Shown in pieces: positions 1 to 7,059 of a stretch of DNA of 64,000 nucleotides. The stretch is taken from positions 1 through 64,000 of the forward strand of contig JADKBU010000056.1 of the NCBI GenBank assembly GCA_016714935.1, read 5' to 3'. Every line of letters starts with the position of its first letter. The stretch's first letter is position 1. Under the pieces are notes generated by a model. It searched no databases, was not told the origin of the DNA, and saw only the letters and a program-made list of their open reading frames with translations. Made by a program: the position numbers and the translations under genes. The stretch is from Candidatus Accumulibacter propinquus. Its GTDB lineage: Bacteria; Pseudomonadota; Gammaproteobacteria; Burkholderiales; Rhodocyclaceae.

Positions 1-580
1 CGCCGACAGGCTGGAGATCAATTCAGGAATATCTGCAGACGAGTTGCGCCGGTCGTTCCGGCATCTGAGCGCAAGCCCGATCAGGCCGATGGAAACCCTG
101 GAGTTCCGCCAGGACATGGCTGGAAGACGAAAACATCCGTGGCGATTTCCGGCACAGAACATGTCCTGACACCCGCTGCGAAGCGCTTGGCGTGTTGACT
201 GCGCTGTTCCAGAAGCCGCGATTACGCGCCACCATCGCTGGTGGGTATCGAGGAACCCGAAACGGCGCTGCACCCGGCCGCCAGCGCGGCCTTGCGCGAA
301 AGGCAGCTTGCGCGCCTCGCAAGACGCAGGTCATCGTCACGAGTCACAGCCCAGACCTGCTCGACGATCTGTCCTTGAGTGCCGACCTTGCTGGCGATGG
401 TTTCGAGGGCGGGGGAAACGCGCATCGCCCCGCTGGACGACCGGGCGCATGGCCATGCACTGACCAGCTTTTTCGGCTGGAAGAGCTCCTGCGGCTGCGA
501 TCCAACTGGCGCCTGATCGGGGCGGTACTTGCGGCCCAGGCAGGGAACAGGCTGATCTGTTTGGCGAGAGATCCCGAGCC
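1..580 (+). pseudogene. AAA/ABC-type ATPase remnant, 5' end outside window
   Basis: Pieces of one ATPase are spread over different frames. Around 100-215 the text matches a signature-like stretch (LEFRQDMAG, HPWRFPAQNMS, then EALGVLTALFQ). At about 237-290 there is a Walker B type motif VGIEEPETALHPAAS, and at about 320-365 the segment QVIVTSHSPDLLDDL typical of the AAA_21/OLD-like group. The tail FRLEELLR and a DLFGE-like end lie at about 470-570. At least three frame changes are needed to join them, and no ATG-to-stop frame covers the gene. DUF4276 follows directly, as is usual for this ATPase type. Such pairs are suspected to act in phage defence, but that role is inference. Either a true pseudogene or an indel-rich assembly. 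Confidence 0.6.
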
Positions 581-582
581 GC

Positions 583-1160
583 CCAGTTGCCGTCGCCGCG
601 ATCGTCGAGGCGCCGGCGAAAATTGGCCCGCGCTGCCGATTCTGCTGCGACGGATCAACGCCTGGCGTACCCGGATGTCCATTGCAGGCGCTGCCGCCAG
701 TTCGCGTTCATCGCGATCGATTCACAAGATCGGGACGATGATTCCGCCGGCACTGCTGCTGGCAGCCGCAAAGTGTGGCGAAGCGGCGCAGATTCTCGTC
801 TGCTCGATGCCGATGATGCCTGTCCGGCTGAGTTGGGGAAACAGATTCTCGAGCGAGCAACTGCGCCGTTCCACACCGTCGGGTGTCGGTCGTGCTGTTA
901 ACAGGAATACGAGGGGCCTGGTTCATCGCCGCAGCTGAATCGCTCGATGGCCAACGGTTTTCGCATTCAAGCCTGCTGAAACGATTAGTGCCGGAAGGTC
1001 CGCGCAACGCCAAGGGGGTGGATCACGGCGCGCATGTGAAGCGGCAGTTACGGAGAAACGACCGACCAGCTGGCTTTTCGGCGCGCATGGACCTGCGCAG
1101 GCATTCGCCCTGGCCGATCTTTTCAGGCTTTGCAGCAGAGTGGGCGAGGCAGATACCTTT
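583..1160 (+). pseudogene. DUF4276 (Toprim-like) family remnant
   Basis: Fragments in several frames fit the DUF4276 pattern in the right order. An N-terminal AAIVE-like strand with the segment WPALPILLRRINAW lies at about 590-665. LLDADDACPAELGKQILERA lies at about 800-860, where the acidic DADD pair would be the Toprim metal site. AWFIAAAESL-like text lies at about 915-945, and TDQLAFSARMDL-like text at about 1060-1095. The gene directly follows the ATPase remnant, the order expected for a two-gene ATPase plus DUF4276 unit. It cannot be read through without several frame corrections. Family assignment is from recognised motifs only. The function of the family is not established; nuclease or defence activity is a guess. 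Confidence 0.5.
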
Positions 1161-1188
1161 ACGTGGCCGCAGGGTTGGGAGGCGGGCG

Positions 1189-2038
1189 ATGAGCCGCCGG
1201 CGTGAGATCGCCAGGCGGCTGGGCGCCCCTGGCGCCGATATCCGGCGGCATCCTGTCGGCGATGAAAGGCCTGGCACTGATGGAAACCCGCATCCTGAGC
1301 GATTTCCTCGTCAGCCAGCAACGCATGGTGTCAGGATCGAAAAGCCGCCGCCGATTTTCTGGCCGGACACGCCGAGTTTGTCGACGAACCGCTGCCAGGG
1401 CGGGAACTCTGCGTACTGGTGGGTTCGGAACAGGGCTTCTGCGGTTACTTCAACGAAGCGCTGCTGGCGCGCATGCAGGCACTGTGTCAGGACAAGGAGG
1501 CGCTGGTTCGTTTGCTTGTCGTCGGCAGCCGTCTGGCAACTCGAATCGGCGAATGTGACTGCGTCGATTTGGCACAGCCGGGGGCCATTGTCGCCGACGA
1601 AGTTCCGGCCGTCCTGCTGCGCTTGACGCGCGAACTGAGCGGCTTGCTGGCCCGTGAGTACGCCGGTTTTACGGGCTCGGCCCTCTATCATGGTGATGCC
1701 CTGGCGGTATCCGCATGCGTCACTTGCCGCCCTTGCGCGACCTGCCGGCTCCCGAGAGGGCGTACGCTCACCCGGCGGAACTGAATCTGCCTCCCATCGA
1801 GTTCCTGCGCGGGCTGACCGGGCATTATCTGCACGCGGTACTGAACGAAGTGCTGTACAGCTCGCTGATGGCCGAGAACCAGCAACGGCAGGCGCATATG
1901 GATCGCGCCCTGCAGCGGCTCGATGAGGACAGCGCACGGCTCAGACTCCGCTACAACAGCCAACGCCAGGAGGAAATCACCGAAATCGAGATCATCCTGC
2001 TCTCGGCCGACATGCTCGGCGAAGCCGAGCACGTTTAG
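1189..2038 (+). pseudogene. F1 ATPase gamma-subunit-like gene (alternate/N-ATPase type), frameshifted
   Basis: The ATG at 1189 opens with MSRRREIARRLGA, like gamma subunits of the alternate F1F0 (N-ATPase) type. After a frame change near 1226 comes GGILSAMKGLALMETR (about 1250-1300), and after another near 1335-1345 a long clean stretch with LVGSEQGFCGYFNEALLAR (the conserved gamma GLCGxFN region) and LLVVGSRLA. A missing G near 1708 leads into the C-terminal helix pair, with NLPPIEFLRGL, LYSSLMAENQQRQ and RQEEITEIEI, ending at 2038. With about three single-base corrections the product would be near 280 residues, normal for gamma. No other ATPase subunit gene lies nearby, so it is either an orphan or a rearranged relic of the last gene of an atp operon. 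Confidence 0.6.
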
Positions 2039-2055
2039 GTGGCAGACGGTTTTCG

Positions 2056-2280
2056 TTGTTTCATCTCCGGTCTTGGTGGTTGCTGGCCTGGAGCCCAAAC
2101 GGGCCAATTGCCACCGAGCGACTGGCACTGTCTGCGCAGGTTCGCGTCGACAATTACGTAGCCTGGCCGCAGATGCTTCAATCGGTTACCGAAGTGGCCA
2201 GTCAACAGGGAATCGCTCATGTCACCTTTCAGCCAGAAAGCGTGGCAGGGTCGCTTCCCGTTCGGTTCGTTCCTCGCTGA
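2056..2280 (+). pseudogene. C-terminal remnant of a cation diffusion facilitator (CDF) transporter
   Basis: An open frame of 74 codons ends at 2280. Its residues from about 22 onward (RLALSAQVRVDNYVAWPQ, then QQGIAHVTFQPE) resemble the cytoplasmic C-terminal domain of CDF zinc/cobalt/cadmium exporters, which end in a similar HVTLQPE strand. Nothing upstream encodes the six membrane helices such a protein needs, so at most the last quarter survives. It sits between the gamma-like remnant and the reductase tail, all on the plus strand. The call rests on a short motif and is tentative. Confidence 0.4.
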
Positions 2281-2334
2281 TTCAAGCTGTCTCGCCTCGT
2301 TTCAACAAGACCAAATGTACTGTGTGCGGCAAGT

Positions 2335-2544
2335 ATGTTTTCGAGCGCTACCTTCGCACCATTGGCAACCGGCAGTGCGCCAGCGGATCTCGATTCGCTG
2401 CTGCCCGTGGCACCCGCGCTGGCCGGAATCGAGTGCTATCTGTGCGACCCGCCGGCGATGATCGCCGCCGTCAGACTGTCGCTGCGCAAACGCGGCGTCA
2501 CGCCGCGCCACATCCATTTTGGAAACCCCTCCGGATTCAGGTGA
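2335..2544 (+). pseudogene. C-terminal remnant of a ferredoxin-NAD(P) reductase-like flavoprotein
   Basis: A 69-codon frame contains YLCDPPAMIAAV, the counterpart of the YxCGPPxM nucleotide-binding motif of NqrF and related ferredoxin reductases, with Gly changed to Asp, followed by the usual tail (RGVTPRHIHFGN). The ATG at 2335 is probably not a real start, since the FAD domain and the rest of the NAD domain are missing. Its stop overlaps the next ATG as TGATG (2542-2546), so it was translationally coupled to the cytochrome b5-like gene. It may once have been the reductase partner of that haem protein; this is inference. Confidence 0.5.
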
Positions 2545-2911
2545 TGCGCCGTCTGTACCTGTCCGCTACCCTGATCTTCTGGCTGCTGGTGTCGGCCTTC
2601 TGGGCCGGCAGCGTCTGGCTGCCACGCAGCGACGGGGGCGTCGCCGACGCGCCGGAAAGAGTGATCTCGACGGCAGAGCTCGCCCGGCACGCGCTTGCCG
2701 AGGATTGCTGGATGGCGATTCGCGGCCAGGTGCATGATCTTGGCGCCTACCTGCCCGAGCATCCATCGCGACCCGACATCGTTCTGCCCTGGTGCGGCAA
2801 GGAGGCGACCGAGGCCTATGAGACCAAGACCAGGGGCGCCGGCATTCCGCCGCTGCCGACGCTATGCTGGCCAGCTATCGGATCGGGATCCTCGCGACCG
2901 ACAAACCCTGA
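2544..2911 (+). CDS. Membrane-anchored cytochrome b5-like haem protein (frameshift near 2833)
   Basis: The product begins with one hydrophobic segment (residues about 4-25), probably a signal anchor. A cytochrome b5-like domain follows: STAELARHALAEDCWMAIRG, VHDLGAYLPEHPS (first haem-ligand His in EHPS) and PWCGKEATEAYETK. The last quarter is out of frame. Adding one G to the GGGG run at 2833-2836 gives RHSAAADAMLASYRIGIL and a stop at 2909-2911, matching the normal end of this group. The frame as written instead runs on past 3300 without homology. The ATG overlaps the stop of the upstream reductase remnant. Length after repair is about 122 residues. The function is probably electron transfer at the membrane; the partner is unknown. 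Confidence 0.6.
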
Positions 2912-3116
2912 CCGTTGGGTTCCCGGCCGCCTCGCCCGCAACGGAGATCCCCCGGCAATCCGGTCTACCTTGTCGGGTCTGGGGCGAAGTGGCGTTCTTC
3001 CGCCGGCTCAGCACGCTGATCCGGGCCGCGCTCCCTCGCCGCAGCCGTCCACGCCCTTGATTTTCTTGCCCCCGTGGCGTACGTTTTGCCCGACCTCACG
3101 AGCCGGAGCACGCGTC

Positions 3117-4228
3117 ATGACCACCAACATCGAATCTTCCTCGCCTCGTCCGCGGAACTCCAAGAGGACCGCAACGAGTTCGAGATCTTCATCAATCGCC
3201 AGAACAAGGACTGGGTCCAGAAGGGCGTCCTTCTCGAACTCGTGCTCTGGGCGGATTTTCTCGACGCCGTTTCGCCGATGCGGCTGCAGGACGAGTACAA
3301 GCGCGCGATCCGCGAGTGCGACCTCTTCGTGATGCTCTTCTTCACCAAGGTCGGCCGCTACACCGAGGAAGCGTTCGAGACCGCTTTCGGACCATTTCAG
3401 GCCACCCGCAGGCCCTTCCTATTCACCTATTTCAAGAGCGCGCCGAACACCGCGCCGAGGGCCGACCTGCAGACCTTGTGGGCGTTTCGGGACAAGCTCC
3501 AGACCCTCGGACACTTCCAGACCGAATACCGGAACGCCGCCGAGCTCAAGATGCATTTCAGCGAGCAACTCGACAAGCTGGCCGCCAACGGCTTCATCGA
3601 ATTCACACCTGCTTCAGACACTACGGACACTACCGCCGCGGTCGCCGGCAGCGGCCAGCAGGCCACGCTCACCGGCGACGGCGCGATCGCGCAAGCACTG
3701 GGTGCGACAGCCCTCGGCGCCGGCAGCGTGCATGTCGGCGGCAGCAACACCGGCACCATCAACACCCGCACCATCAACGCCGGCACGCAGATCGGCGGCG
3801 ACCTCGTCCACGGCGACAAGGTGCTTGGCGACCGGATCGGCCAGCAGGTCCATACCGGCGGCGGCAACTATTTCGGTGGCAACGTCGCTACCGGTGGTGG
3901 CCATTTCGCCGGCCGTGACCAGGCGATCACCTCGGCAGTCTCGGCGCGCGAACTGGAAGCGCTGTTCGCGCCGCTGCTGGCGGTGCTTGCGCAAGCCGCC
4001 CCACCGGCCAGGCAGGCCGAGGCTGTCCAGCAGGTTCAGGAACTCAAGGCCGAAGTCGCCAGGGGCCAGCAAGCCGACGACAGCCGCATCGGCCGCCTCA
4101 TCGACAGCCTGGCGGCGATGGCACCCGCCGCTGTCGCCTCGGTTCTCAGTACCTTCGCCACGCCGATTCTCGGCGGCATCGCCGGCCCGGTCACGAAATT
4201 TGTTCTCGACCGCCTGAAAGGCAATTGA
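3117..4228 (+). CDS. TIR/DUF4062-like effector with glycine-rich solenoid linker (N-terminal frameshift at 3128)
   Basis: About 370 residues. The N-terminal part (about 5-165) has the TIR/DUF4062-like pattern: HRIFLASSAELQEDR at the start, EYKRAIRECDLFVMLFF as the central strand and KVGRYTEEAFETAF with a candidate catalytic Glu. The ATG at 3117 gives MTTN and is restored to the family start MTTNHRIFLAS if one C is added at 3128; otherwise the only in-frame start is the GTG at 3074. Residues about 190-290 are Gly/Asn/Thr-rich with short repeats (HVGGSNTGTINT, IGGDLVHGDKVLGDRIG, GGNYFGGNVATGGGHFAGRD), consistent with a beta-solenoid. The C-terminus is helical and ends in a hydrophobic stretch (ATPILGGIAGPVTKFVLD). 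Such architectures occur in predicted bacterial conflict systems; activity and partners are unknown. Confidence 0.6.
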
Positions 4229-4338
4229 ATTGCAAGCGCCCCCTGCCAGCGAAGGGTGCCACGATGACCCGCCCTGATTCACCGCCGCAGGCGGCAGGCC
4301 GGTGCAATGTCGGGAGCGCGAAGGTTGCCGGCCAGGCC

Positions 4339-4482
4339 TCAGGGGCGCAGGGTGTTCTTGAAGACCTTGCCGTCCTTCATGATCAGCACGAAGTTCTTCG
4401 CCGGGTCTTCGATCAGCCGGATGTCGGCCAGGGGGTCGCCGTCCACCAGCAGCAGGTCGGCCAGCGCGCCTTCCTCCAACCA
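4339..4482 (-). pseudogene. C-terminal tail of an amidohydrolase (relic)
   Basis: On the minus strand 47 codons read LEEGALADLLLVDGDPLADI followed by RLIEDPAKNFVLIMKDGKVF and a stop at 4339. This is the typical last strand set of metal-dependent amidohydrolases of the imidazolonepropionase/Xaa-Pro dipeptidase type. The rest of the TIM barrel and all metal ligands are absent. The homology stops near 4482, where base composition becomes A+T-rich, suggesting a rearrangement junction. It lies tail-to-tail with the TIR-like gene. Confidence 0.6.
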
Positions 4483-4500
4483 AGGGAAGTGCGCTCGAAA

Positions 4501-4517
4501 TGTCGAAAAATTTTACA
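4501..4517. promoter_or_regulatory. AT-rich near-palindrome upstream of the PEP-CTERM gene
   Basis: TGTCGAAAAATTTTACA is an imperfect palindrome (TGT...ACA ends, A-rich then T-rich core). It lies about 125 bases upstream of the sigma54-like element and could be the site of an enhancer-binding regulator such as a PrsR-type protein. Position fits such a role; no sequence proof. Confidence 0.3.
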
Positions 4518-4545
4518 GCCGTGTAGCGAAAACACCATGAATTTT

Positions 4546-4568
4546 CATAAATGTCAAGGATATTTATG
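4546..4568. repeat. Inverted repeat CATAAAT / ATTTATG
   Basis: A perfect 7-base inverted repeat (4546-4552 and 4562-4568) with a 9-base spacer, in the A+T-rich leader of the PEP-CTERM gene. It may be an operator or a weak hairpin. Between 4229 and 4730 no further gene is seen beyond the amidohydrolase tail. Confidence 0.35.
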
Positions 4569-4640
4569 GAGTTGGAGAAAATGGTATGAATTGTGCTTGG
4601 CGCAGCGGACATGCTACAGGTTTGCGAGGTTGTCCCGGTT

Positions 4641-4656
4641 TGGCAGCGCAGTTGTA
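4641..4656 (+). promoter_or_regulatory. Candidate sigma54 (-24/-12) promoter
   Basis: TGGCAGCGCAGTTGTA matches the RpoN consensus TGGCAC-N5-TTGCA in the TGGCA and TTG blocks with correct spacing; the -12 GC is GT here, so the match is imperfect. It lies 75 bases before the ATG of the PEP-CTERM gene, a gene class known to be RpoN-dependent in floc-forming betaproteobacteria. Confidence 0.4.
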
Positions 4657-4730
4657 GGCCTTTCGTCAATCCAACGCCCGCTTCAGGCACAGAAGCATTT
4701 CCATTTTTGCCGCCTCTCAAGGATCAAACC

Positions 4731-5588
4731 ATGAATTTCTCTGCCAGCATCGCATCCATCGCCGCTTTTTCGCTGCTCACTGCCACGTCTGTCGAGGCTG
4801 TACCTGCCGGGACGCTGTACGAGGCCTTCCCGACACAGTTGTTCTCGCTCGACCTCGGAGCGCTCACCGAAACCGGGGTCATCAGCGCGCGTGCCACCCA
4901 TCTGGTGGCCGCAGGCGATCACGTTTTCTGGCAGGACGACATCCGTATCTGGCGCGCCAACAAGGACCTCAGCGGCGTCACCAACATCTGGACCAACCTG
5001 CGTGCGCCGGCCGACATCAGCGTCGACCCGACCGGCACCTACCTCTTTGAAGCCTTTCCCACACAGTTATTCACGCTCGACCTGCGCACCCTCACCGAAA
5101 CCGCTGAGACCAGCGCGCATGCCACGCACCTGACCGCCGCCGGCGGCTACATCTTCTGGCAGGATGACATCCGCGTCTGGCGCGCCAAAAGCGACCTGAC
5201 CGAAATCACCAACGTCTGGACCAATCTGCGTGCGCCGACCGACATCACCGTCGATCCGACCGGCAGGTATCTTTACGAGGCCTTTGCCGCACAGTTGTTC
5301 ACGCTCGACCTCGACACCCTCAGCGAAATCGCCGTCACCAGTGCGCATGCCGGCAACCTGACAGCCACCGCCGACCACATCTACTGGCAGGACGACATCC
5401 GCATCTGGCGCGCCAGGAACGATCTGACCGACATCACCAACATCTGGACCAATTTGCGCGCGCCGACCAGCATCGCCGTCGGTGTCCCTCCCACGACGAC
5501 GGCGGTCCCAGAGACGCCTACGCTGCTGCTGCTTGCCGTCGGGCTTCTGGCCTGCGGTCTGCTCCGTCGGGGATCTGAGGGCATCTGA
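4731..5588 (+). CDS. PEP-CTERM sorted protein with three propeller-like repeats
   Basis: 285 residues. A signal peptide (1 to about 23, ending SVEA) is followed by three repeats of about 75 residues (DNA 4809-5033, 5034-5261, 5262-5483). Each contains LYEAFPTQLF-like, SLDLxxLTE, FWQDDIRIWRA and TNIWTNLRAP blocks, reminiscent of beta-propeller or NHL-type blades. The C-terminus is a PEP-CTERM sorting signal: a PET variant of the PEP triad, a hydrophobic helix (LLLLAVGLLACGLL) and a basic end RR. Exosortase/XrtA systems process such tails and deliver the protein to the surface or exopolysaccharide matrix. No exosortase is in the window. The repeats are close enough to suggest recent internal duplication. 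Ligand unknown. Confidence 0.85.
   Translation: MNFSASIASIAAFSLLTATSVEAVPAGTLYEAFPTQLFSLDLGALTETGVISARATHLVAAGDHVFWQDDIRIWRANKDLSGVTNIWTNLRAPADISVDPTGTYLFEAFPTQLFTLDLRTLTETAETSAHATHLTAAGGYIFWQDDIRVWRAKSDLTEITNVWTNLRAPTDITVDPTGRYLYEAFAAQLFTLDLDTLSEIAVTSAHAGNLTATADHIYWQDDIRIWRARNDLTDITNIWTNLRAPTSIAVGVPPTTTAVPETPTLLLLAVGLLACGLLRRGSEGI
4809..5483 (+). repeat. Three in-frame tandem repeats of about 225 bp
   Basis: Units at 4809-5033, 5034-5261 and 5262-5483 encode near-identical 74-76 residue blocks inside the PEP-CTERM gene. Conserved cores are FWQDDIRIWRA and TNIWTNLRAP. Unit length is constant to within one codon, so copies arose by in-frame duplication. Confidence 0.85.
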
Positions 5589-5833
5589 GCTCAGGAGATT
5601 CCCCCAACCTACATACCGGGGACCGGCACTCGCTTCCTCCCCCGGCGGGTCCTTCCCTCACTTGACTGTACCGCCGTTCAGGGCGCCTGGGTGCCGGCGA
5701 GATAGCCCTCGACGCAGGATCGCCAGATTCGAGGCAGAGAAGAGCGGGTGAAGATGACCGTCCCCAACCACTGGCGTGTCCGAAAAGCCGGGCGCAATGT
5801 TCTCTCATGTCGCTTCGACCGCGGCGCGAGCCA

Positions 5834-6472
5834 TCAATGGCGCCACGCATGGCTGACGATCTCGCGGATCACATGAAGCCGCCGGTGGAAGAAGTGATCG
5901 GCGCCGGGGACGACCACCACCGGCAAGTCCAGTGGCTTGGCCCATTCGAGGACATTGGCCAGTGGCACGGTGGCGTCTTCGGATCCATGGATGACAATGG
6001 TGTCGCGTGGCACGGCCTTGGTATGGTAGCGGCGTGCGCCTTCGACGAAGCCCGAAGCGGTGCCGACCAGCACCAGTCGCTGTGCCGGATGCCCGGCATC
6101 GAGCAGCGCTTCGGCCACCCGTGTCAGGACGTAGGCGCCGAAGGAGAAGCCGGCGAGGGCGACCGGCAGATTGCCGTAACGACACTTGGCTTCCGCCAGT
6201 ACCGCCAGCAGGTCCTCGGTTTCCCCCTGACCATCGGCATGCTGTCCCTCGCTGCGACCGACGCCGCGGAAATTCGGGCGCAGCGCCACGTAATCGAGAT
6301 GGGTGAAGGTACGCGCCAGCGTCTGTACCACCTTGTTGGTATTGCCGCCGCCGAACAGCGGATGCGGGTGGGCGATCAAGGCGATGCCGCGCGGCGCGCC
6401 CGGATTCTCGACGATCAGGTCGATCTTGCCGACCGGTCCGTCGATCAGCAGTTGTTCTGCTTGCAGTCTCAT
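5834..6472 (-). CDS. Alpha/beta hydrolase (serine esterase-like)
   Basis: 212 residues. The nucleophile elbow is GFSFGAY (Gly-x-Ser-x-Gly), the acid is in HGSEDATVPL and the histidine is in GADHFFHRRL, giving a full catalytic triad. An early HPHPLFGG motif and RPNFRGVGRSEG mark the small soluble alpha/beta hydrolase group often annotated as COG2945. No signal peptide, so cytoplasmic. The ATG at 6472 is chosen because it is preceded by GAGGAAA; longer in-frame extensions run into the ferredoxin gene. It lies 67 bases downstream of the ferredoxin gene on the same strand and is probably cotranscribed. Substrate unknown. Confidence 0.8.
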   Translation of the reverse strand: MRLQAEQLLIDGPVGKIDLIVENPGAPRGIALIAHPHPLFGGGNTNKVVQTLARTFTHLDYVALRPNFRGVGRSEGQHADGQGETEDLLAVLAEAKCRYGNLPVALAGFSFGAYVLTRVAEALLDAGHPAQRLVLVGTASGFVEGARRYHTKAVPRDTIVIHGSEDATVPLANVLEWAKPLDLPVVVVPGADHFFHRRLHVIREIVSHAWRH

Positions 6473-6539
6473 GGCTTCGGTTTCCTCTTGCTGACTTCGC
6501 TCTGCCGGGCAGGGCCGCAGCCGACGGCGCTTTTCCCTG

Positions 6540-6848
6540 TCAGATGCGCAGCCGTTCGACGACTCGCCCTTGTACCAGGTGCTCCTGGATGATTTCTTCG
6601 ATGTCCTCCTGGTCGACGTAGCTGTACCACACGCCTTCCGGATAGACCACCAGCACTGGTCCCTGATCGCAGCGATCGAGGCAGCCGGCCTTGTTGATCC
6701 GTACCTTGCCGGCACCCTTGAGCCGCAGTTCGCCGATGCGATCCTTGGCGTAGGTCTGCGCTGCGGTTGCGCCGGCGTTGTTGCAGCAGGTTTCACCCTC
6801 GCCCCGCTGGTTGCAGCAGAAAAACACATGATGCTTGAAATAGCTCAT
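6540..6848 (-). CDS. (2Fe-2S) ferredoxin, thioredoxin-like fold
   Basis: 102 residues. The cysteine pattern (FFCCNQR, ETCCNN, then AGCLDRCDQGP) and the ending VWYSYVDQEDIEEII are those of the thioredoxin-like [2Fe-2S] ferredoxin family, which resembles the NuoE fold and works as a soluble electron carrier. The HHVFFC opening supports the ATG at 6848. It is the first gene of a short minus-strand unit with the hydrolase and is divergent from the DnaJ-like gene, sharing the 6849-7059 spacer. The physiological partner is not evident. Confidence 0.85.
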   Translation of the reverse strand: MSYFKHHVFFCCNQRGEGETCCNNAGATAAQTYAKDRIGELRLKGAGKVRINKAGCLDRCDQGPVLVVYPEGVWYSYVDQEDIEEIIQEHLVQGRVVERLRI

Positions 6849-7059
6849 ACGAACCGGCTCCTGTTGATGGGTTGCTTGCAGATGTGGTCGATTTTAACCC
6901 TGATTCAACGACGATCGGCTGCGCGCTGCAGTTGCGCTACTGACAGAGATCTGTGGAGCGGAGCGTTGATCACGTAGAATGCCGGGTCGATCGCCTCTGC
7001 GGTCTTCTTTCGTGTCCTCGGACACGGTCGGCCTGACCGGCTACCACCACGACGATTCC

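Noticed and set aside
1923..3332. A 469-codon plus-strand frame
   Set aside because: It runs through the end of the gamma-like remnant, the intergenic stretch, the cytochrome b5-like gene and into the TIR-like gene. Only the b5 part shows family features; the rest is a chance open frame of high-GC DNA.
4279..4292. Hairpin CCGCC-GCA-GGCGG as a terminator of the TIR-like gene
   Set aside because: Short stem with a 3-base loop and no T tract.
3614..4720. A 368-codon minus-strand frame across the TIR-like gene end
   Set aside because: Only a short stretch is near the amidohydrolase tail and it is in the wrong frame; the real relic is 4339-4482.
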